In this document: positions 6,712 through 12,428 of the stretch, piece after piece | Numbering within the stretch: position 1 is the first letter of the stretch | How the letters are laid out: every line of letters begins with the position of its first letter | Assembly: GCA_017527625.1 (NCBI GenBank) | Contig: JAFXPV010000013.1 | Span: forward strand, 1-12,428 | DNA: 12,428 nucleotides | Direction of reading: 5' to 3' | Source: Bacteroidales bacterium | Lineage (GTDB): Bacteria; Bacteroidota; Bacteroidia; Bacteroidales; UBA932 | Made by a program: the position numbers and the translations under genes | The notes under the pieces: model-generated | Seen by the model: only the letters and a program-made list of their open reading frames with translations | Databases searched by the model: none | Told to the model about the DNA's origin: nothing

Positions 6712-7884
6712 ATGAGAATAGCTGTCGGTCTGTCCGGAGGAGTGGATTCAAGTGTAGCCGCGCTTCTGCTGAAGAATGCAGGGCACGAAGTGTTCGCGGT
6801 TTTTATGCAGAACTGGAACGATGCGACAGGCACGCTGCACGGAGACTGCGAGTGGGAGGAGGAGCGCAGCGTTGCTGAGATGGTCGCCCGCAAGATAGGC
6901 ATTCCTTTCCACTTCGTTGATCTGAGTGCGGAATACCGCAAACGCGTGGTGGACTATATGTTCGACAGCTATGAGCGCGGCCTGACACCTAATCCCGACG
7001 TGCTCTGCAACCGCGAGATAAAGTTCGACTCCTTCCTCAGGCACGCACTCAGCCTCGGTGCGGATTACGTAGCCACAGGGCACTATTGTCGCAAAGGGGA
7101 GCTGACAGGACCTGACGGCAAGCCGTCTTACCAGCTGCTGGCGGGCCTTGACGGCAACAAGGACCAGAGCTACTTCCTCTGCCAGCTGTCACAGGAGCAG
7201 CTGCGCTATGCGCTGTTCCCGATAGGGGAACTTACCAAACCGCAAGTGCGCAGGATAGCGAAGGAAGCCGGGCTTCCGAGCGCTGACAAGAAGGACTCGC
7301 AAGGAATATGCTTTGTCGGCAAGGTCGACCTTCCGCTGTTCCTGCAGCAGAAGCTGAAAGCCAGGGAGGGCAAGGTCATCGAAATCTTCAGGGATTACTA
7401 TGACGGTCGCGCTGCGGCCTCGACAATCGAGGAGATTGCCGAGCCTGTGGTGTACAGCGAGCAGGATGGCAAGCTTGCCGGTGTCCATCAGGGAGCGCAG
7501 TTCTACACCATAGGACAGCGTCACGGACTGAACATAGGAGGCCACAAGAATCCCCTTTTTGTCATTGCGACGGATGTGGAGAACAATTTAATATATGTAG
7601 GAGAGGGACAGGATCATCCCGGGCTGTACCGGCGCGCTCTGCGCATAGAGCCCCGGGACATCCACTGGATCAGGCCGGAGATGGCGATGACAGAAGGCGA
7701 AGAAAGGGATTACCTCGTCAGGATAAGATACCGCCAGCCCCTGCAGCAGGCAAGACTGGTGCGGCGCAGCAGCGGCCTCTACATCTTATTCGAGAAGCCT
7801 CAGCGCGGCGTGACCGCCGGCCAGTTCGCCGCGTGGTACGACAGTGACGGGGAATTGGAAGGCAGCGGAGTCATTTACAGGTAA
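6712..7884 (+). CDS. mnmA: tRNA-specific 2-thiouridylase MnmA
   Basis: MnmA uses ATP and persulfide sulfur to make 2-thiouridine at wobble position 34 of tRNA-Lys, -Glu and -Gln. The N-terminal ATP pyrophosphatase P-loop is GLSGGVDSS at residues 6-14. The catalytic cysteine is C99 in NPDVLCNREIKF, and the persulfide-carrying cysteine is C200 in DSQGICFVG. Both are present, so the enzyme should be active. Other family blocks are ATGHYCRK (121-128), DQSYFLCQLS (151-160), YTIGQRHGLNIGG (265-277) and a C-terminal beta-barrel ending in AAWYDSDGELEGSGVI. At 390 residues it is slightly longer than many homologues. ATG 6712 places the P-loop at the expected distance from the N terminus. Upstream is the divergent SRP RNA promoter. 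The flavoprotein gene begins 11 bases after the stop. Confidence 0.96.
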   Translation: MRIAVGLSGGVDSSVAALLLKNAGHEVFAVFMQNWNDATGTLHGDCEWEEERSVAEMVARKIGIPFHFVDLSAEYRKRVVDYMFDSYERGLTPNPDVLCNREIKFDSFLRHALSLGADYVATGHYCRKGELTGPDGKPSYQLLAGLDGNKDQSYFLCQLSQEQLRYALFPIGELTKPQVRRIAKEAGLPSADKKDSQGICFVGKVDLPLFLQQKLKAREGKVIEIFRDYYDGRAAASTIEEIAEPVVYSEQDGKLAGVHQGAQFYTIGQRHGLNIGGHKNPLFVIATDVENNLIYVGEGQDHPGLYRRALRIEPRDIHWIRPEMAMTEGEERDYLVRIRYRQPLQQARLVRRSSGLYILFEKPQRGVTAGQFAAWYDSDGELEGSGVIYR

Positions 7885-7895
7885 GAGGAGAGGCT

Positions 7896-9167
7896 ATGAA
7901 AGAAGTTGACATTATCGATATCATAGTAGTAGGCGGCGGCCCGGCCGGTATGATGGCGGCCATAAAGGCTGCTGAAGCCGGAGCCCGGGTGATGCTTCTC
8001 GAGAAAAACCATCTGTGCGGCCGCAAACTTGCCATCACCGGAAAGGGTCGCTGCAACATCACGAACACAAAACCCTGGGCGGAGTTCTCGACTCACGTCC
8101 ATCCCCGCAGCAATTTCGTCAGGAGCGCATTCTTCAACTTCTCAAACGCCGCGACGATAGAATACTTCAACTCCATAGGTCTCGAAACCGTCGCCACCCA
8201 GGGCGACCGGGTCTTTCCGAAGTCTATGAATGCATTCGATGTGGTAGATGCGCTGGTTGCCCGCTTGAAACAGCTGGGAGTGAAACTTGTCACCGACGCA
8301 GACCTGCTCGCAGTTTGTACGGACGGCAGCGTGTACAAATGTACCTACAACGACCTTTCTGCACCGATGTCGATACGGACGGAAGTGATTATGGCCAGGG
8401 CCCTGATCGTAGCCACAGGCGGACTGTCGTATCCGGCGACGGGCTCAAACGGAAGAGGCTACGAGGTGGCGGAGTTCCTGGGCCATAAAATCACACGCTG
8501 CTTCCCGAGTCTGGCAGCCCTGCTCCCCAGGAATTACGACAGCAGGCTGTTTGACGTGGAGCTGAAGAACGTCGGCCTCAACCTCTTCGTGGACCACGAC
8601 CTGGTACAATCCGAAATGGGGGATCTGACATTCACCGAAGACGGCATAGAAGGTCCTCTCGGATTCAGGGTCAGCCGCAAGGCCATCAACGCCCTTGAGA
8701 ACGGCTCTTCTGTCGAGCTGGTCATAGACCTGAAGCCCGCAGTCTCCATCAAGGAACTGAGAGAAAGGGTGAAAAAAGAAGTAGCGTCCTTCAAATGGGA
8801 TGTTCCTATGATCAATGAGGCGCGTATGAAGAAAATCCTGCGTCGTTTTATGCCCGGCGAGATGATAGATCCGTTCTTTGATATGGCCAAAGGACTTACT
8901 GTAAACACGCTGGCAGATCGTCTCAAGGACTGGCGTTTCCACATCCTCAAGCACGCAGGATACCGCAGGGCCGTGGTTACCGCCGGCGGCGTCTCACTCG
9001 ACGAAGTCGTGTCGAAGACGATGCAGTCCAGACTTGCCAAAGGTCTTTTTTTCGCCGGAGAGGTGCTCGACCTTGACGGGGATACGGGAGGTTACAATCT
9101 GCAGATGGCTTTTTCGACCGGAGCCCTTGCCGGGCAGAGCGCAGCCAAATACGTCCGCTCGCTATAA
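7896..9167 (+). CDS. HI0933/BaiN-type NAD(P)/FAD-dependent flavoprotein
   Basis: This belongs to the HI0933 (YhiN) flavoprotein family, which includes BaiN. Its cellular substrate is generally unknown, so the product is often called an NAD(P)/FAD-dependent oxidoreductase. The FAD dinucleotide-binding loop GGGPAG is at residues 13-18, with the acidic end of the second strand at E36. The family signature LAITGKGRCNITN follows at 45-57. Further motifs are GGLSYPATGSNGRGYEVA (175-192), LTFTEDGIEGP (244-254), and the C-terminal FAD-binding TAGGV (362-366) with FFAGEVLDLDGDTGGYNLQ (385-403). The 423 residues match the family. A GAGGAGAGG stretch just before ATG 7896 resembles a Shine-Dalgarno sequence, which is unusual in this window. 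The gene is probably cotranscribed with mnmA. Its last 6 bases overlap the 3' end of the convergent FAH-like gene. Confidence 0.9.
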   Translation: MKEVDIIDIIVVGGGPAGMMAAIKAAEAGARVMLLEKNHLCGRKLAITGKGRCNITNTKPWAEFSTHVHPRSNFVRSAFFNFSNAATIEYFNSIGLETVATQGDRVFPKSMNAFDVVDALVARLKQLGVKLVTDADLLAVCTDGSVYKCTYNDLSAPMSIRTEVIMARALIVATGGLSYPATGSNGRGYEVAEFLGHKITRCFPSLAALLPRNYDSRLFDVELKNVGLNLFVDHDLVQSEMGDLTFTEDGIEGPLGFRVSRKAINALENGSSVELVIDLKPAVSIKELRERVKKEVASFKWDVPMINEARMKKILRRFMPGEMIDPFFDMAKGLTVNTLADRLKDWRFHILKHAGYRRAVVTAGGVSLDEVVSKTMQSRLAKGLFFAGEVLDLDGDTGGYNLQMAFSTGALAGQSAAKYVRSL

Positions 9168-9674
9168 TATATTCACTTTTTTGCCGCAGAAAGAGAACCA
9201 GTCTCCCTTGCGCAGCGATATGCTGGCAGGCAGGCTCACGGCGACGATGTCTGTGGCCCTCAACGAACTTCTCCGGCTGACGGTGACGACAGCTTCTGCC
9301 AGCAGGCTTTCCTCGAAATCATCCTTGCTGAACCAGGGCTCTCCGTTTATGCAGACCTCAAAGGCTCTGCCGGCTGCTTCGCTGATAGGTAGTGTGTCGC
9401 CTGATATGTAGGAAGTGCCGTCCATACAGCTTGCTTCCTGCGGATCTGATCCAGCTGCGTCCAGCAGGACACCGAACCCGAAGTTGTCGATGTGACGGCC
9501 TGCGAATCTTGCGCTGATGCATTTGCCTGCCTTGATGACCTTCGAATAGATGCAGGGAGTGAGAGTGACCTCTTCGATCCCGTCAGGGAGATAATAGTCG
9601 CACGCTTCCCGGTTCAGCGTCGTATCGGGACGGAAATAGTATCTGCCAGAAGGTTTCAGGACGGCGATATTCAT
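9162..9674 (-). CDS. Divergent fumarylacetoacetate hydrolase-like protein, probably without the metal site
   Basis: The 170 residues align in order with remembered Bacteroidota FAH-family hydrolases of about 204 residues: RPDTTL (15-20) with MKPDSA, YYLPDGIEEV (27-36) with FFIPDFSEEV, AGKCISARFAGRHIDNFGFGV (49-69) with LGKNIAERFAHRYYDAVTVGI, CMDGTSYISGDTLPIS (83-98) with GFDNSAAIGTFVPV, FEVCINGE (105-112), and SRRSSLRATDIVAVSLP (133-149). The metal-binding ExE after EEV is replaced by Thr-Pro-Cys, and the Asp of the TARD motif is Gly in DAAG. The N-terminal VGxNYxxH loop and about ten residues after the Asp are missing. A catalytically inactive FAH fold is therefore likely, with unknown role. 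The ATG shares one base with the exonuclease stop (TGATG), so translation is probably coupled. It ends in TAG. This rests on recalled sequences, so confidence in the family is moderate; the reading frame itself is well supported by its tight packing. Confidence 0.6.
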   Translation of the reverse strand: MNIAVLKPSGRYYFRPDTTLNREACDYYLPDGIEEVTLTPCIYSKVIKAGKCISARFAGRHIDNFGFGVLLDAAGSDPQEASCMDGTSYISGDTLPISEAAGRAFEVCINGEPWFSKDDFEESLLAEAVVTVSRRSSLRATDIVAVSLPASISLRKGDWFSFCGKKVNIL

Positions 9675-10447
9675 CAGGCCTTCGTCTTTGACTCGAGATA
9701 GATGTCTGTGAGTACTTTCTTGGTGTCGAGCGTGAAGTCTCCGTTCATCATCCAGTCGTAGTAGCTCGGCTCGGAGCGGAGCACGTCGATGACCTTGCGG
9801 CCCTTGTGCTTGCCGAAGTTGAAGACCGGCTCGTCCTTTTCGTTAAGGATTATGCGGCCGGCATAGTCGGCGAGACGGTTGCGGGTGGTGAAGTCGGCGA
9901 GGAACTTGACGTCGTTCTGCAGAGTGCCTTCATACCTGTCGAGCTGGGCTTTGAGGACTTCGTAGGTAGCCCTTACATCTCCAAGGGCGGAGTGGGCGTC
10001 ATCGAGGTTCTTGTTGCAGTAGAAAGCATAGGCGGCCACCAGCGTGCGCTGCTCCATCTTGTGGAAGATGTTCTGGACGTCAATGAGCTTCCTCTTGCGG
10101 AAATCGAAATCAACGCCGGCACGCAGGAATTCTTCAGCCAGCAGCGGGATGTCGAAACGGGTGGAGTTGTAACCTGCGATGTCGCAGCCTTCCATCCACT
10201 GGGCGAGAGACTTGGCTATCTTGCGGAAAACCGGCTGGTCCTTGACGTCGTCGTCGGTGATGTGGTGGACATCCTGCGCTTCCTTGGGGATGGGCATCTC
10301 GGGGTTGATGAGCCTGCGTTTCTCCTCGACGTGGCCGTCGGGGAAGACCTTTACGGCGGCGATTTCGACGATGCGGTCGCGCGCAACGTCAAGCCCTGTC
10401 GTCTCCAGATCGAAAAACAACAGGGGATTGTTGAGTTTGAGTTCCAT
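9674..10447 (-). CDS. DnaQ-like 3'-5' exonuclease (DEDDh) with ExoX-type C-terminal module
   Basis: This is a DEDDh exonuclease, often annotated as DNA polymerase III epsilon subunit. The catalytic residues are present: D13 and E15 in FFDLETTG, D99 in NSTRFDIPLL, and H152 with D157 in AHSALGDVRAT. After the exonuclease domain (about 8-170) a second module at about 205-245 reads FNFGKHKGRKVIDVLRSEPSYYDWM. This resembles the short C-terminal domain found in ExoX-like nucleases. I therefore do not assign dnaQ with certainty: it could be a proofreading subunit or a repair exonuclease. It lies 6 bases downstream of dnaN on the same strand, and its stop overlaps the start of the FAH-like gene by one base. 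The context favours a role with the beta clamp. Confidence 0.9.
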   Translation of the reverse strand: MELKLNNPLLFFDLETTGLDVARDRIVEIAAVKVFPDGHVEEKRRLINPEMPIPKEAQDVHHITDDDVKDQPVFRKIAKSLAQWMEGCDIAGYNSTRFDIPLLAEEFLRAGVDFDFRKRKLIDVQNIFHKMEQRTLVAAYAFYCNKNLDDAHSALGDVRATYEVLKAQLDRYEGTLQNDVKFLADFTTRNRLADYAGRIILNEKDEPVFNFGKHKGRKVIDVLRSEPSYYDWMMNGDFTLDTKKVLTDIYLESKTKA

Positions 10448-10453
10448 TACGGA

Positions 10454-11578
10454 CTATGAATTGAGCATAATCGGCATCAGCAGGGCGCAGAGCTCTTCTG
10501 AAGGATCCTTTTCGTCGGCTGAAACTATCAGGGCGGCACGGCAGCGGTCTGCCAGACACATACATACGTTTTCGAACGGCAGGTTGCTGAGGATCTCGGC
10601 GAGGAACGGAGCCTTGAAGCCGATCTCGATGTCGACACCGTCATACTGGCAGTTGAGCTTTTCGTATGCTGATATGGCGAAAGATGTGTCCTCGGCTGAA
10701 ATCATAATCTCACCCGCAGATATCTTGAGGATGATGTGGCTGGTGGCCTGGTTTGAGCAGACTGCCACACGGCGGACAGCGTTGAGGAATTCGACGCGGC
10801 CGATGATCATCTTGTTCTGGTTGTTCTTCGGGATGACTGTGCGGTAGGCGGGATAGTTGCCGTCTACCAGGCGGCATACGAGGACGGTGTTGTCGAAAGC
10901 GAACATAGCGTTGCGCTTGTCGAATTTCACTGCGATGTCACCTTCGGCTTTGGTGATGATGTTCTTCAGCACTGCGGCGGGTTTCTTGTGAAGGATGAAG
11001 GAGCATTTCTCTTCGCCCTTGACGGAGAAGACTGTGTAGCACACCAGCTTGTGGGCGTCTGAAGCGACTACCGAGGTGCCGGTGGTGTCGATGTCGAAGA
11101 AGATACCGTTCATTACGGGCCTGAGCTCCTCTTCGGCTGTGGCGTAGATGGTGTCGTTGATGCCGTTCAGAAGGATATTGGCGGGAATGGCAAGACTGTT
11201 GGCATCCTCTGCGATGACGGGGAACACGGGATAGTCCTCGGCAGGGAAGAACGGAATCTTGGAAGCACCGCTCGACCAGATGATGTTGAGCGATGAAGCT
11301 TTGTCAGTGAGGAATGTGAGGGGCTGGTCCGGAAACTCCTTGAGGGAATCGATGAGGAGCCTTGCGGGAACGGCGGCTGCACCCTCTTCGAGGACCTGCT
11401 CTACGGGAAGGCTGGTGCGGAGGGTGGTCTCTCCGTCAGAAGCGGTGACTGTAAGGGAGTTGTCCTTGAGGTCAAAGAGGAAATTGTCCAAAATTGCAAG
11501 GGCAGGCTTGTTTGCTAATACTCTCGAAACGGACACCAGTCCGCGGAGAAGTTCCGAACTTGATAATACGAATCTCAT
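10454..11578 (-). CDS. dnaN: DNA polymerase III beta subunit (sliding clamp)
   Basis: The beta clamp forms a dimeric ring around DNA and tethers DNA polymerase III and other replication and repair proteins. The 374 residues match the three-domain clamp. The start MRFVLSSSELLRGLVSVSRVL is the usual first strand and helix. ILDNFLFDL and TASDGETTLRT near 29-52 are domain 1 signatures. YPVFPV, NGIFFDI and ASDAHKLVCYTV mark the middle domain, and LMPIMLNS is the usual C-terminal end that helps form the partner-binding pocket. The stop is TAG (10456-10454) right after that conserved end, which supports TAG as a real stop in this genome. The gene heads a minus-strand unit with the DnaQ-like exonuclease and the FAH-like gene. 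A consensus promoter box lies about 40 bases upstream. dnaA is not adjacent in this window. Confidence 0.97.
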   Translation of the reverse strand: MRFVLSSSELLRGLVSVSRVLANKPALAILDNFLFDLKDNSLTVTASDGETTLRTSLPVEQVLEEGAAAVPARLLIDSLKEFPDQPLTFLTDKASSLNIIWSSGASKIPFFPAEDYPVFPVIAEDANSLAIPANILLNGINDTIYATAEEELRPVMNGIFFDIDTTGTSVVASDAHKLVCYTVFSVKGEEKCSFILHKKPAAVLKNIITKAEGDIAVKFDKRNAMFAFDNTVLVCRLVDGNYPAYRTVIPKNNQNKMIIGRVEFLNAVRRVAVCSNQATSHIILKISAGEIMISAEDTSFAISAYEKLNCQYDGVDIEIGFKAPFLAEILSNLPFENVCMCLADRCRAALIVSADEKDPSEELCALLMPIMLNS

Positions 11579-11616
11579 ATCACTGATGTTAAATTATAAT
11601 CTTGTTTGCTAACATA

Positions 11617-11624
11617 CAAAGATA
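11617..11624 (-). promoter_or_regulatory. dnaN promoter -7 box
   Basis: On the minus strand TATCTTTG is a perfect match to the Bacteroidota -7 consensus TAnnTTTG. It lies 38 bases upstream of the dnaN ATG, which would give a leader of roughly 30 bases. No clear TTTG -33 box is visible at the usual distance. The box overlaps the inverted repeat at 11620-11637. Confidence 0.6.
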
Positions 11625-11637
11625 GTAAAAACTATCT
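11620..11637. repeat. Perfect 7-bp inverted repeat overlapping the dnaN -7 box
   Basis: The sequence AGATAGT-AAAA-ACTATCT has two perfectly complementary 7-base arms around a 4-base spacer. The left arm shares five bases with the dnaN -7 element. The rest lies in the promoter spacer, upstream of the predicted transcript start, so it is more likely a protein-binding site than an RNA hairpin. No regulator is identified. Confidence 0.6.
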
Positions 11638-11704
11638 AAACCGCATATGATTTTGGCATATAATTTGACCGGAAAACGCCCCGGAAATTATTAACATACG
11701 ACAT

Positions 11705-12428
11705 ATGAAAAAAGGTTTATTGATTGCGGCTCTGTCTGTCATTTTGTCAGGCGTAGTCTCATATGTGGTCGCAGGCAAAGTGGCTGAGCAGACCAACGAA
11801 GTAACTGAATTCAAGAAAGAACTCATCACAGAACAGAATGGCAGCAGGCAGGACCGCAAGGTGGTCCGCAGCGACAGGGATGTCATGACCGGCACCTATT
11901 TCAGCGATGCCGCCGAGATGGCTGTCAATTCCGTAGTATATGTTAAAGTAGTCAAGAAGGCCCGTCAGCAGGCCCCTTCATCAATGTTCGACTATTTCTT
12001 CGGCTTCGCCAACACTCCCCAGGACCAGGTGGGTGTGGGGTCAGGCGTGATCATCTCTGACGACGGATACATTGTCACAAACAACCACGTGGTTTCAGGC
12101 GCCGACGAGGTGCAGGTGACCCTCTACGACAATACCGTCCTTCCTGCCACCGTCATCGGTACTGACGAGGCCACCGACCTGGCCCTGCTCAAGGTGGAAG
12201 GCAGCGGTTTCCAGGCTCTCGAGATGGGCGACTCCGATGATCTGAGACTCGGCGAGTGGGTGCTTGCCATCGGCAGTCCCTACGACCTGCGCTCTACCAT
12301 CACCGCAGGTATCGTCAGCGCTAAAGGCCGTTCGTTCCCCAACTACGACGGCTCCTACAGGGTTGAGTCATTCATCCAGACCGACGCCGCCGTCAATCCC
12401 GGCAACAGTGGCGGCGCGCTCGTCAACA
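11705..12428 (+). CDS. HtrA/DegP-type periplasmic serine protease, 3' end beyond the window
   Basis: This is a trypsin-fold HtrA protease that degrades or refolds damaged envelope proteins. Only the first 241 residues are present, because the window ends in the frame. ATG 11705 starts a signal anchor or signal peptide (KKGLLIAALSVILSGVVSYVVAG), followed by a charged segment at about 25-60. The protease domain begins near residue 66. The catalytic triad is complete: H128 in IVTNNHVV, D158 in TDLALLKV, and S235 in NPGNSGGAL. QVGVGSGVIISDDGY (108-122) and IGSPYDLRSTITAGIVS (189-205) are family blocks. Phe-rich FDYFFGF (95-101) corresponds to the flexible LA-loop region. One or two PDZ domains would be expected further on. 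The gene is divergent from dnaN across a 126-base gap. No convincing promoter or Shine-Dalgarno sequence is seen; TATAATTTG at 11659-11667 is an imperfect candidate -7 box. Confidence 0.95.
   Translation, partial: MKKGLLIAALSVILSGVVSYVVAGKVAEQTNEVTEFKKELITEQNGSRQDRKVVRSDRDVMTGTYFSDAAEMAVNSVVYVKVVKKARQQAPSSMFDYFFGFANTPQDQVGVGSGVIISDDGYIVTNNHVVSGADEVQVTLYDNTVLPATVIGTDEATDLALLKVEGSGFQALEMGDSDDLRLGEWVLAIGSPYDLRSTITAGIVSAKGRSFPNYDGSYRVESFIQTDAAVNPGNSGGALVN

Noticed and set aside
9806..10459. 217-codon plus-strand open frame opposite the exonuclease gene
   Set aside because: The minus-strand frame carries all DEDDh residues; the Val/Glu-rich plus-strand product is a typical codon shadow.
11659..11667. 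TATAATTTG as a firm htrA promoter
   Set aside because: It has one extra base relative to TAnnTTTG and no -33 element at the right distance, so I only mention it as a candidate.
1..12428. Defence system, prophage, insertion sequence or CRISPR array
   Set aside because: No transposase, integrase, terminal inverted repeats, regularly spaced repeats or defence-type domains are seen; all gaps are under 130 bases.

Overview
The window looks like a piece of a Bacteroidales (Bacteroidota) chromosome of moderately high GC. Three things point there: the S1 protein has the C-terminal tail typical of that group (KTTLGDISSLAALKSEM), promoter -7 boxes follow the Bacteroidota pattern TAnnTTTG, and Shine-Dalgarno sequences are mostly absent. 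The genes are nearly all core housekeeping genes. I see no mobile element, CRISPR array, tRNA, rRNA operon or defence system.

Layout, left to right. (1) A plus-strand run holds rpsA (ribosomal protein S1, 5' end off the window), rnz (RNase Z) and a ctpA-type S41 protease, with spacing from 6 bases to a 1-base overlap. (2) A minus-strand pair follows, a secreted glucosaminidase with LysM domains and mltG, joined by a 4-base ATGA overlap. The mltG 3' end runs 46 bases into the ctpA 3' end. (3) cdd (cytidine deaminase) lies on the plus strand, divergent from the glucosaminidase gene. (4) The small SRP RNA gene (ffs) lies on the minus strand at 6568-6664, with a clear promoter and a U-tract terminator. 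(5) mnmA and a HI0933/BaiN-type flavoprotein gene lie on the plus strand. (6) A minus-strand operon reads dnaN, a DnaQ-like exonuclease, then a divergent protein resembling fumarylacetoacetate hydrolase (FAH). (7) An HtrA/DegP-type periplasmic serine protease gene is divergent from dnaN and cut by the right edge.

The genes group by function. They cover translation and RNA maturation (S1, RNase Z, MnmA, SRP RNA), envelope maintenance and proteolysis (S41 protease, MltG, glucosaminidase, HtrA), and replication (beta clamp, exonuclease).

Three points stand out. An in-frame amber codon interrupts rpsA exactly where relatives carry glutamine, although TAG is the natural stop of three other genes here. 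The FAH-like protein coupled to the exonuclease appears to have lost its metal ligands. A perfect inverted repeat sits on the dnaN promoter. I do not see a convincing new multi-gene system; this is mainly an ordinary core region with a few oddities.
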